Shown here piece after piece: positions 8,206 to 15,796 of a DNA stretch of 64,000 bases (position 1 is its first letter; each line of letters begins with the position of its first letter). The position numbers and the translations under genes were made by a program. Where the stretch lies: positions 2,170,001 through 2,234,000 of the forward strand of contig NZ_CP108046.1 in assembly GCF_041435115.1 (NCBI RefSeq), written 5' to 3'. Under the pieces are notes generated by a model, which saw only the letters and a program-made list of their open reading frames with translations, had not been told where the DNA came from and ran no database searches. This DNA is from Streptomyces sp. NBC_00289. Lineage in GTDB: Bacteria; Actinomycetota; Actinomycetes; Streptomycetales; Streptomycetaceae.

Positions 8206-9357
8206 ATGGACTTCGCGTTCAGCGACGAGCAGGAGGAACTGCGGCGTACCGTCCGGGCGTTCCTCGCCGACACCTCGCCCGAGACCGAGGTACGCCGGTT
8301 GATGGAGACCCCGGAGGGCTTCGACCGGAGACTGTGGCGCCGGATGGGCACGGAGCTGGGCCTGCAGGGCCTGGCCGTCCCCGAGGAGTACGGCGGCGCC
8401 GGCTGCGGTCCGGTCGAGGTGGGCGTGGTCATGGAGGAGATGGGCCGGGCGCTGCTGTGCGCCCCGTTCCTCTCCTCGGCCGTCCTCGCGACCACCACGC
8501 TGTTGCGCTGCGCCGACGAGGACGCCCGCAAGCGGCTGCTGCCACAACTGGCCGCCGGCGAACTGGTCGCGACCCTGGCCCTGACCGAGGACTCCGCCCG
8601 CTGGGACGCGGCGGGTGTCGCGCTCACCGCCCGCCCGTCGGACGGGAGCTGGCTGCTGGACGGCCACAAGACGTTCGTCCTCGACGGAGCCGCCGCCGAC
8701 GTCGTCCTCACCGTGGCCCGTACCGCCGACGAGGGCATCGGCGTGTTCCTGGTCGAGGGCGACGCGGCGGGGCTCGCCCGTACGCCGCTGCCCACCCTGG
8801 ACCCGACGCGTCGCCAGGCGCGGCTGGAGTACACCGGCGTACGGGCGACCCGGCTGCGCACGCACGACGACGGCGACGGCTGGGACCTGGTGTCGCAGGT
8901 GCTGGACCGGGCCGCGGTGGCACTGGCCGCCGAACAGGTCGGAGTGGCCTCGCGCGCCCTGGACACGGCGGTGGAGTACGCCAAGGTGCGGCAGCAGTTC
9001 GGCCGGCCCATCGGCTCCTTCCAGGCCGTCAAGCACCTGCTGGCCGACGTCCTGCTCGAGGTGGAGTCGGCGCGCGCCGCCGCCCACTCCGCGCTGCTCG
9101 CGGCCGAGCACGAGGACCCGGAGCTGCCCGCCGCGGCGAGCCTCGCCAAGGCGTTCTGCTCCGACGCCTGCCTCCAGGCGACGACGGAGAACATCCAGGT
9201 GCACGGCGGCATCGGCTTCACCTGGGAACACCCGGCCCACCTGTATCTGAAGCGGGCCAAGACGTCCCAGCTGCTGTTCGGCGATCCCGCGTACCACCGG
9301 GAACTGCTCGCACGGCGCATCGGACTGGACACGGACACGGTCGAGGGAGTGGCATGA
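8206..9357 (+). CDS. Acyl-CoA dehydrogenase, beta-type
   Basis: A 383-residue ACAD of the same subtype as 639-1757: it begins MDFAFSDEQEELRRTV, with LGLQGLAVPEEYGG near residue 58, TLALTEDSARWD near 125 and IQVHGGIGFTWEHPAHLYLKR near the end. The MCAD-type catalytic Glu position reads LLFGDPAYHRE. No alpha-type ACAD is adjacent, so unlike the pairs at 1-1757 and 27273-29629 its partner must be encoded elsewhere, or it works alone. RBS GGAGGACCGAGGC precedes the ATG. Its stop overlaps the ATG of the LLM gene (ATGA), so the two are translationally coupled. Confidence 0.9.
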   Translation: MDFAFSDEQEELRRTVRAFLADTSPETEVRRLMETPEGFDRRLWRRMGTELGLQGLAVPEEYGGAGCGPVEVGVVMEEMGRALLCAPFLSSAVLATTTLLRCADEDARKRLLPQLAAGELVATLALTEDSARWDAAGVALTARPSDGSWLLDGHKTFVLDGAAADVVLTVARTADEGIGVFLVEGDAAGLARTPLPTLDPTRRQARLEYTGVRATRLRTHDDGDGWDLVSQVLDRAAVALAAEQVGVASRALDTAVEYAKVRQQFGRPIGSFQAVKHLLADVLLEVESARAAAHSALLAAEHEDPELPAAASLAKAFCSDACLQATTENIQVHGGIGFTWEHPAHLYLKRAKTSQLLFGDPAYHRELLARRIGLDTDTVEGVA

Positions 9358-10376
9358 AGGTCGACGGCAAACTGAACGTCTGGGGCACGGCCGAGGTGGT
9401 CGAGGAGGCCCGGCACCACGAGAAGGCCGGCTACGACGGCCTGTGGGCCTCGGAGTCCAAGCACGACCCCTTCCTGCCGCTGCTGCTCGCCGCCGAGCAC
9501 ACCGACCGGCTCGAGGTGGGCACGGCCATCGCGGTGGCCTTCGCCCGCTCCCCGATGCAGCTCGCGTACACCGCGCACGATCTGCAGAGCTACTCCGGCG
9601 GACGCTTCTCGCTCGGCCTCGGCAGCCAGATCAAACCGCACATCGAGCGCCGCTTCGCCATGCCGTGGAGCCGGCCCGCGGCCCGCATGCGGGAGTACGT
9701 CAGCGCGCTGCACGCCATCTGGGACGCCTGGAACGAGGGCGCCGGGCTCGACTTCCGGGGTGACTTCTACACGCACACCCTGATGTCCCCCTTCTTCTCG
9801 CCTCCGCCCGCGCCCGGCGGAGCGCCGAAGGTGTTCGTGGCCGCCGTCGGGGAGGCGATGACCCGGGTGGCGGGCGAGGTGGGGGACGGGCTGCTGGCAC
9901 ACGGCTTCACCACCGAGCGCTACCTGCGCGAGGTGACCCTGCCGACCCTCGAGGCGGGCCTGACGGCCTCGGGCCGCACCCGCGCCGACTTCTCCGTCTC
10001 CCACCTGCTCCTGACCGCGACCGGCCGCACCGAGGAGGAGCTGGCCCGCGCGATCGACGGCACCCGCCGCCAGATCGCCTTCTACGGCAGCACCCCGGCC
10101 TACCGCGGTGTGCTGGAACTGCACGGCTGGGGCGAACTCGGCGACGAGCTCAACGCGTTGTCGAAGTCCGCGCGCGAGGACAAGTGGGAGGCGATGGGGC
10201 ATCTCGTCGACGACGAGGTCCTGCACGCCTTCGCCGTCGTGGCCGAGCCGGACCGGGTGGCCGCCGAGATCCGCCGCCGGTACGGGGCGCTGGTCGACCG
10301 CGTGTCCTTCTACACCGCCTACGAGATCGACGCCGAGGTGTGGGAGCCCATCGTCCGGGATCTGCGCGACAACTGA
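9354..10376 (+). CDS. LLM-class (probably F420-dependent) oxidoreductase
   Basis: Luciferase-like TIM-barrel protein of 340 residues. It reads AGYDGLWASESKHDPFLPL near residue 25, VGTAIAVAFARSPMQLAYTAHDLQ near 58 and GRFSLGLGSQIKPHIERRF near 82, as in the F420-dependent LLM subfamily. A late segment VSFYTAYEIDAEVWEPI closes the barrel. It overlaps the preceding ACAD gene by 4 nt, which ties the reaction to acyl-CoA breakdown; a second LLM enzyme lies at 39849-40823. Hydride transfer to or from an enoyl/ketone group is plausible. Cofactor assignment is by family, not directly visible. Confidence 0.85.
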   Translation: MKVDGKLNVWGTAEVVEEARHHEKAGYDGLWASESKHDPFLPLLLAAEHTDRLEVGTAIAVAFARSPMQLAYTAHDLQSYSGGRFSLGLGSQIKPHIERRFAMPWSRPAARMREYVSALHAIWDAWNEGAGLDFRGDFYTHTLMSPFFSPPPAPGGAPKVFVAAVGEAMTRVAGEVGDGLLAHGFTTERYLREVTLPTLEAGLTASGRTRADFSVSHLLLTATGRTEEELARAIDGTRRQIAFYGSTPAYRGVLELHGWGELGDELNALSKSAREDKWEAMGHLVDDEVLHAFAVVAEPDRVAAEIRRRYGALVDRVSFYTAYEIDAEVWEPIVRDLRDN

Positions 10377-10398
10377 CGGGCGATCAGGCACCGAGGGG

Positions 10399-11181
10399 TC
10401 AGCCGAGCAGGTCCAGGACGGTGGTCATGGACCTGTTCTGCAGCAGGTAGTCCTCAGCCTCCTGGAGGTGGACGCGCCACAGCTCCTCGGCGTCCTCGGC
10501 CCGGCGGGCGGCCACCAGCTCGACGAGCGCGACATGGGCGCGGAAGCCCCTGCGGTTGGCCCGGAGGTTCTCGGGGCTGCCGGCGTCGAGGTCGACGTGG
10601 GACCAGTTCGCCTGGTCTATGATGTGCCGGACCATGCCGTTGAGGACGTTCAGCGTCTGGTTGGCCGCCAGTTCGACGACAAGGGCGTGGAACTCCATGT
10701 GGGCCCGGATGAAGGCCGACGGATCGTCCATCAGCCGCTCCGCCTCGGCGACGGCCGCGCGCAGCCGCTCCAGGTCCTCCTCGGTGCGCCGCTCGGCCAG
10801 CAGTCCGGCGCAGGGCGCCTCGATCACCGTACGGGCGTCGTAGACGTCCTTGAGGGTCGTGCCCCGGTACTCCAGGACCACCCCGGCGTAGCGGGCGGCC
10901 ACCGTGCCCTCCGGGACCTGGACCCGTGCTCCGCCCCGGGCCCCTCGGCGCACGCTGATCAGCGACTCCGACTCCAGGACCCGGAACGCCTCGCGCAGCG
11001 TCGGCCGCGACACGGCGAACTCCTCCATGAGGGCCGTCTCGGAGGGCAGCGCGTCGCCCTCGGCGAGTTCGCCGCGCACGATCATGCGGCGCAGCCGTGC
11101 CGCGACCAGCTCGGCCATCTTGGGCACCCGTACCTGGACGCCGTTGAGCCCGCCACCGCCCTGTCTGCCCATCGCACTCAT
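10399..11181 (-). CDS. FadR-type GntR-family transcriptional regulator (FCD domain)
   Basis: A 260-residue regulator with an N-terminal winged helix (about residues 18-90; LRRMIVRGELAEGDALPSE and SRPTLREAFRVLESE form the HTH) and a C-terminal FCD ligand domain (IEAPCAGLLAERR, FHALVVELAANQTL, HVALVELVAARR). FadR-type proteins usually bind acyl-CoA or carboxylate ligands and repress catabolic genes. The ATG at 11181 has GGAGGT 10 nt upstream; the upstream in-frame GTG overlaps that RBS. It is the only classical regulator in the catabolic cluster and has operator-like site C 66 nt upstream, so it is the best candidate for the regulator that binds the nine-site motif. That link is inference. Confidence 0.92.
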   Translation of the reverse strand: MSAMGRQGGGGLNGVQVRVPKMAELVAARLRRMIVRGELAEGDALPSETALMEEFAVSRPTLREAFRVLESESLISVRRGARGGARVQVPEGTVAARYAGVVLEYRGTTLKDVYDARTVIEAPCAGLLAERRTEEDLERLRAAVAEAERLMDDPSAFIRAHMEFHALVVELAANQTLNVLNGMVRHIIDQANWSHVDLDAGSPENLRANRRGFRAHVALVELVAARRAEDAEELWRVHLQEAEDYLLQNRSMTTVLDLLG

Positions 11182-11247
11182 CGCGGGGCCCACCTCCGTC
11201 CGGCCCGCGGGCGTGAAACACAGCCCGCCCGCCGGGTGGATCCCACT

Positions 11248-11262
11248 CTACAACTAGATAAC
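11248..11262 (+). promoter_or_regulatory. Cluster operator-like element, site C
   Basis: CTACAACTAGATAAC on the plus strand, matching YAAYTANNTAAS. It sits between the stop of cvnD (11271) and the start of the GntR gene (11181), where an autoregulatory site would be expected. Confidence 0.6.
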
Positions 11263-11270
11263 TCTTTGAA

Positions 11271-11867
11271 CTAGGTCATCGAGTTCGTCATGATGAGATG
11301 TTCGGCCAGCGACAGCAGCAGTTCGCGGCCGACCGACCGCTCCCGCATGTCCCCCATCAGCAGCGGGACTTCGGGGTCGAGGTCGAGCGCCTCGCGGACC
11401 TCCCGCTCGTCGCGGTCCCGGCGGCCGTGGAAGCAGTTGACTCCGACCACGAACGGAATCCTGCGGCTCTCGAAGAAGTCGATGGACGCGAAGCTCGTCT
11501 CCAGGCGCCGGGTGTCGGCGAGGACGACCGCGCCGAGGGCGCCCTGCACCAGGTCGTTCCACATGAACCAGAAGCGTTCCTGACCGGGCGTGCCGAAGAG
11601 GTAGACCACCAGTTGGGGGTTGACCATGATGCGGCCGAAGTCCATGGCCACCGTGGTGGTGGTCTTCCGCTCGACGCCCTCGACGTCGTCGACACCGACG
11701 CTCGCCACGGTCAGGTACTCCTCCGTGCGCAGCGGTGGCACCTCGCTGACCGCTCCGACGAGGGTGGTCTTGCCGACGCCGAAGCCGCCGGCCACGAGGA
11801 TCTTGACCGCCGCGGGGGCCGTGCCGCGCGGGGTGCGTTCGACGAGGTCAGAGTCTGCGAAGTCCAT
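11271..11867 (-). CDS. cvnD: Conservon GTP-binding protein CvnD
   Basis: Small MglA/Ras-like GTPase of 198 residues, the effector of a Streptomyces conservon. The P-loop GGFGVGKTT is near residue 28, and the G3 motif GTPGQERFWFMW near 92 has Gly-Gln as in Ras. The usual NKxD G4 motif is replaced by VGVNCFHG, as is typical of the CvnD family. In conservons CvnA, B, C and D form a membrane-associated complex resembling eukaryotic GPCR signalling. Its start overlaps cvnC by 20 nt. It is the fourth gene of cvnABCD and is followed by the GntR gene on the same strand. Confidence 0.95.
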   Translation of the reverse strand: MDFADSDLVERTPRGTAPAAVKILVAGGFGVGKTTLVGAVSEVPPLRTEEYLTVASVGVDDVEGVERKTTTTVAMDFGRIMVNPQLVVYLFGTPGQERFWFMWNDLVQGALGAVVLADTRRLETSFASIDFFESRRIPFVVGVNCFHGRRDRDEREVREALDLDPEVPLLMGDMRERSVGRELLLSLAEHLIMTNSMT

Positions 11868-12237
11868 CCCTCACCGCCCGAAGTAGGTTCATGTCCCAGT
11901 TGCTTCCTGCCGCTACGGCGAGCGGCGGACGGGTGGTCGCCCTGCCCAGGGCGACCAGGTCGTCGATCAGGATCTTCGTCACCGACACCGGCAGGTCCAG
12001 TTCGGCGGCGATCTCGGCCACAGCCGCGGGCGCCCGGCACTGCCGCAGGATCGCCCGGTGCTCGGGTTGCAGGCCGCGGGAGCCCGCCCGGGTGGGCTCG
12101 GGCTCGACGGTCGAGACCAGCGTGATCAGGGTGAGGTCGTCACGGGCCGGCGCGGTCCGGCCCTGCGTGATCGTGTAAGGCCGTACGGACAGTTCCTCCG
12201 CGTCACCCGGTTCCATGCCGTCCGTCCAGTGGCTCAC
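11848..12237 (-). CDS. cvnC: Conservon protein CvnC (DUF742)
   Basis: DUF742 protein of 129 residues with a winged-helix-like core. It reads SVRPYTITQGRTAP near residue 17, LQPEHRAILRQCRAPAAVAE near 56, and a VTKILIDDLVALG helix followed by a C-terminal LLRAVRDGLRRL. In conservons it couples the roadblock protein CvnB to the GTPase CvnD. It overlaps cvnB by 4 nt at its start and cvnD by 20 nt at its end, so the operon is tightly coupled. Confidence 0.93.
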   Translation of the reverse strand: MSHWTDGMEPGDAEELSVRPYTITQGRTAPARDDLTLITLVSTVEPEPTRAGSRGLQPEHRAILRQCRAPAAVAEIAAELDLPVSVTKILIDDLVALGRATTRPPLAVAAGSNWDMNLLRAVRDGLRRL

Positions 12238-12668
12238 TCACGCACACCGCCCTCGCCGGCGGGCGTCACCATGCGTGCTTCGGTGCCCAGCCGCTGGCCC
12301 ACCTGCTGCATGAGCGTGTGCATGGCCACGGCCATCAGCTCGGCGTCCACCTCCTGGGACGCCACGACGGCCAGGTGCGTGCCCCGGCCGGCGGCGGAGA
12401 TGAACAGCCACAGCTCGGCCAGTTCGACGATCACCTGGTGCACCGGACCGCCGCCGAACAGCGTGCCGACCCCTCGGGCCAGGCTCTGCTGGCCGGTGGC
12501 CACGGCGGCCAGCCGCTCGGCGTCGCCGCGGGCGATGGTGCCGGACTGGCTCACCACCAGACCGTCGTCGGACAGCACGATGGCGTGCCGGGTGCCGGGG
12601 ACCTGCTCGACCAGGCCGTCCAGCAGCCAGTCGAGATCCTGATGAGTGGCGGTCGTTCGCAGTGTCAT
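12234..12668 (-). CDS. cvnB: Conservon roadblock/LC7-domain protein CvnB
   Basis: Roadblock/LC7 protein of 144 residues; such proteins act as regulators of MglA-type GTPases. HQDLDWLLDGLVEQVPGTRHA opens the domain, followed by AIVLSDDGLVVSQSG, the LAAVATGQQSLARGVG helix and the VIVELAELWLFISAAGRGTHLAVV strands. The ATG lies 2 nt after the cvnA stop codon. The length equals that of the second CvnB in this window (54353-54787). Confidence 0.94.
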   Translation of the reverse strand: MTLRTTATHQDLDWLLDGLVEQVPGTRHAIVLSDDGLVVSQSGTIARGDAERLAAVATGQQSLARGVGTLFGGGPVHQVIVELAELWLFISAAGRGTHLAVVASQEVDAELMAVAMHTLMQQVGQRLGTEARMVTPAGEGGVRE

Positions 12669-12670
12669 GG

Positions 12671-15238
12671 TCAGTCTTCCGTCGTGAACCGTCGGCGGAT
12701 CGGCAGGCCGTCCGCGGGGCCGTGGTCTGCCGTGGGAGTCGTACGGCGCGCCATCCTGGACTGGCGCTGGAAGGCGCCGACCGTGGCGCCGGAGCGGGCC
12801 GGAGCGGGACGTGGGCCGGGGGGCTCGCCCTCGGGGCGCGCCCGGACGCCGGCGTCCGGGCTCCGCAGTTCGTCGACGAGGCTGGCCTGCCGCACCCGCT
12901 TGGGCAACGGCCGTACCACCCCCGGCCCGAGGTCTCCGGGCGGAGCGCCGGCGCGCACCGCGTCGGGCAGCCGCGGCACTCCGTACGGCCGCGGCGGCCC
13001 GGTCCGCGCGCCGTCCGGCGGTCCGGCGGCCGGGACCGGGTGCTGGGCGCCCACCTCGACTCCGTGCCCCGGCGGGTTCCCCCGCCTCGCGAAGGGCCCG
13101 GCCTGCGCGGACGGCGCCACGGCGTGCGCGGAGGGCGTGGAGTGGCCGGACGGCGCGGCGTGCGCGGAGGGGCCGGACGGCGCGGCGTGCGCGGAGGGGC
13201 CGGACGGTACGGCGTGCTCCGACGCCGGTGGCCAGGAGGCGACGGCCTCGGCCGGTCCGGCGGGCGCCGGTTCGACGGCGTCGGCGACGACGAGTTCGTC
13301 GGGGATGAGGACGACCACGCGCGTTCCGCCGAACGCGGAGGGCCGCAGTTCCACGTGGATGCCCAGGCCCTGCGCCAGCCGGGCGACCACGTACAGACCG
13401 AGCCGGACGTCGTCGGCCCGCGACATGACGTCCATCCGGGGCGGTTCGGCCATCAGCCGGTTGAGCGCCTCGTACTGCTCGGCGTCCATGCCCACACCGC
13501 GGTCCTCGATCTCCACCGCGAGCCCGCGCCCCACCCGGGCCGCGTACACCTCCACCGGCGTGGGCGGCCGGGAGAAGCCGACGGCGTTCTCCATGAGTTC
13601 GGCCAGTACGTGGATCACCAGTCCGACCGCGCGCTCGGACAGCCACACCCGGCTCTCCACCTCGATCTGGATCCGCCGGTAGTCCTGCACCTCGCTCTGG
13701 GCGGAGCGCAGCACGTCCAGCAGCAGCACCGGCTTGCGCCAGCGTCGCTGCGGCTGGCCACCGCCGAGGATCACCAGGTTCTCCTCGTAGCGGCGCAGCC
13801 GGGCGGTCAGGTGGTCGAGGTCGAACAGGCCCTCCAGGACCTCCGGGTCCTCGTGCTTGCGCTCCAGTTCGCTGAGCTTCTTCATCTGCAGGCCGATGAG
13901 CAGCTGGGTGCGCCGGGCGATGCGCTGGAGCAGCTTCTCGAAGCCGTGGAACTGGCCCACCTGGGCCACCGTGGTGTCCAGGACGGTGTGGCGCGCGAGG
14001 TTGAGCGCCTGACCCAACTGGCCGAGTTCGTCGCCTCCGTGGCGGATCACCGGGAGTTCGGCGTCCGGGTCGACGGACTCGCCCCTGCGCATGCGCCGGA
14101 CCACGTCCGGCAGCCGGGTCTGCAGGTCCAGGGCGGCCGTGCGCAGCGCCTTGATGCGGCGGCGCAGCAGGCGGGTGAACAGCACGGTGACCAGCGCCAC
14201 CAGGACCACGGCCACCGCGTTCAGCACGCTGGTGACGATCAGGCGGGTCTGCGTCGCGTGCAGTTTGTCGTCGGTGGCCGCCGTCAGGATCTTCGCGTAG
14301 TCGGTGTTGCGCTCCTGAAGGCCCGCGGTGACCTGCTGGACGCTGCCGCGCCAGCTCTTGCCGAGCGTGGCGGGGAAGGTGTCGGTGGCGGACCCGCTCG
14401 CGGAGCCGGCCAGGACGGCTTCCTCCACGTCGGTCTTCTTCTGCCACGCACTGCTCGTCATGAGCTCGCGGAAGAGTTTCGCCTGGTGGTCCGGGAGCAG
14501 CGGGACGACCTTGCTGTCGTAGACGAACTGCTGGGAGCCGATCCAGCCGGCCAGTTGACCGCGGTCGGTGCCGGAGAGCCGGCCGGTCACGGAGGCGCGG
14601 GTGAAGAGCGCGTCCTCACGCGAGATCATCTCCAGGCCCCAGTCCTCGTCGATGGCCGGCCTGGCGAGGTGGTCGATGCCGGTCAGACCCACGTTGCTCA
14701 GCGTGTTGAAGACGTTCAGGTGCTGGGCGACGAGAGCCGTGTAGTGGTCGAACGTCTGCTGCTGCGAGGCCGTCCGCTCGTCCACACCGGTCCGGTAGTC
14801 GGCCAGTTTCCGCAGGTCCTGGCCCAGGTCGACGACGGCGGCGCGGATGTCCTCCGGAGCGCTCCACCCCTTGGCGGGCAGTTCCTCGACGGTCTTGACG
14901 ACCACGTCGGTGCGGGCGCGTTGCTCGCGCAGCCGCTTCTGGTAGGCGGCCGGGTCGGCCAGCGCGGCGCCGCTGAGCCGGCGTTCCTCCTGGAGGCTGA
15001 AGAAGGCTCCCAGGATCGGGCGGGCGGCCGTGGTCGACACGTTGTTGCGGTCCTGTTGCCGCCGCCAGTCCGTGTAGAGCTGCGCCGAACTCGTGGCCCA
15101 CAACGCCACCAGGGTCACGATGGGCACCAGGGCGAGCACCAGCAGGACCGTGCGGAGCGAAAGTTGCCGCCCGGCCGCCCGGTCCCGCTGGTCCTGTCTT
15201 TGGTCCTGCCTCTTCGACGCACGCGCATGCACTGCCAC
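12671..15238 (-). CDS. cvnA: Conservon sensor kinase-like protein CvnA
   Basis: Membrane sensor of 855 residues. TM1 is at about 27-49 (LRTVLLVLALVPIVTLVALW), followed by an extracytoplasmic helical nitrate/nitrite-sensing-type domain to about 310, TM2 at about 318-340 and a HAMP-like linker. The GHKL ATPase domain at about 515-640 has N-box LMENAVGFSRPP, G1 EIEDRGVGM and G2 RLGLYVVARLAQ. A long Pro/Ala/Gly-rich tail contains PSGPSAHAA repeats. There is no clear phospho-acceptor His box, as usual for CvnA. Its promoter region holds operator-like site I, which suggests coregulation with the acyl-CoA cluster on either side. Confidence 0.93.
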   Translation of the reverse strand: MAVHARASKRQDQRQDQRDRAAGRQLSLRTVLLVLALVPIVTLVALWATSSAQLYTDWRRQQDRNNVSTTAARPILGAFFSLQEERRLSGAALADPAAYQKRLREQRARTDVVVKTVEELPAKGWSAPEDIRAAVVDLGQDLRKLADYRTGVDERTASQQQTFDHYTALVAQHLNVFNTLSNVGLTGIDHLARPAIDEDWGLEMISREDALFTRASVTGRLSGTDRGQLAGWIGSQQFVYDSKVVPLLPDHQAKLFRELMTSSAWQKKTDVEEAVLAGSASGSATDTFPATLGKSWRGSVQQVTAGLQERNTDYAKILTAATDDKLHATQTRLIVTSVLNAVAVVLVALVTVLFTRLLRRRIKALRTAALDLQTRLPDVVRRMRRGESVDPDAELPVIRHGGDELGQLGQALNLARHTVLDTTVAQVGQFHGFEKLLQRIARRTQLLIGLQMKKLSELERKHEDPEVLEGLFDLDHLTARLRRYEENLVILGGGQPQRRWRKPVLLLDVLRSAQSEVQDYRRIQIEVESRVWLSERAVGLVIHVLAELMENAVGFSRPPTPVEVYAARVGRGLAVEIEDRGVGMDAEQYEALNRLMAEPPRMDVMSRADDVRLGLYVVARLAQGLGIHVELRPSAFGGTRVVVLIPDELVVADAVEPAPAGPAEAVASWPPASEHAVPSGPSAHAAPSGPSAHAAPSGHSTPSAHAVAPSAQAGPFARRGNPPGHGVEVGAQHPVPAAGPPDGARTGPPRPYGVPRLPDAVRAGAPPGDLGPGVVRPLPKRVRQASLVDELRSPDAGVRARPEGEPPGPRPAPARSGATVGAFQRQSRMARRTTPTADHGPADGLPIRRRFTTED

Positions 15239-15316
15239 TTCGGGTCCCCAGCGATGGTCAGAAGGGCGGGCCGCCTCGACGGGCCCGCGCGATGCGCAGA
15301 CGCTATCCCAAGAAAC

Positions 15317-15331
15317 CGCTAACTAAATACG
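15317..15331 (+). promoter_or_regulatory. Cluster operator-like element, site I
   Basis: CGCTAACTAAATACG on the plus strand matches YAAYTANNTAAS except for one core base. It lies 78 nt upstream of the cvnA start codon and downstream of the DUF35 gene, so it would control the conservon. Confidence 0.5.
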
Positions 15332-15397
15332 CTTAGAGCAATCAACGCTTAAAATGTGACGAAGCACCAATTCGTCTCAGCGTGGCGTCGCAGCGCG

Positions 15398-15796
15398 TCA
15401 GTTGTCCGGCATGAAGTAGGGCAGCGTGATGGTGTCCGTGAGGACCCGGAAGTCGACCCGTACCCGCATACCGATCAGGACGTCGTCCGGGTCACCGGCG
15501 TCGACGTGGGACAGCAGGGTGGCCCCGTCGTCCAGGTCGACCACGGCGAGCGCGAAGGGGGTGTCGAAGCCGGGCCCGGGCGCCCGGTGCACCACGGTCA
15601 CCGAGTAGACGGTGCCCCGCCCGGCGCTCGGCACGTAGCGCCAGTCGCGGGACATGCACCCGGGGCAGGCGGGCTCGGGTACGAAGAACCGCAGGTCGCA
15701 GGAGGCGCACTGCGGGACGACCAGGTCACCCCGCCGGGCGGCCGCCCAGAACGGCTCGGACAGGACGGTGGGCTGCGGGACGGGCCTGGCACTCAT
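15398..15796 (-). CDS. DUF35 Zn-ribbon/OB-fold acyl-CoA-binding protein
   Basis: A 132-residue protein with an N-terminal rubredoxin-like Zn ribbon (CASCDLRFF and CPGCMSRDW supply four Cys) and a C-terminal OB fold (GTVYSVTVVHRAPG, FALAVVDLDDGATLLSHV). DUF35 proteins pair with lipid-transfer thiolases; in ChsH2/Ltp2 the DUF35 part is needed for retro-aldol cleavage of a steroid side chain. Here it overlaps the thiolase gene by 4 nt, which supports a complex. Last gene of the ALDH-ligase-thiolase-DUF35 operon. Confidence 0.92.
   Translation of the reverse strand: MSARPVPQPTVLSEPFWAAARRGDLVVPQCASCDLRFFVPEPACPGCMSRDWRYVPSAGRGTVYSVTVVHRAPGPGFDTPFALAVVDLDDGATLLSHVDAGDPDDVLIGMRVRVDFRVLTDTITLPYFMPDN

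Noticed and set aside
12662..15322. 886-codon plus-strand frame opposite cvnA
   Set aside because: Shadow of a well-supported CvnA; no domain, composition typical of antisense GC-rich frames.
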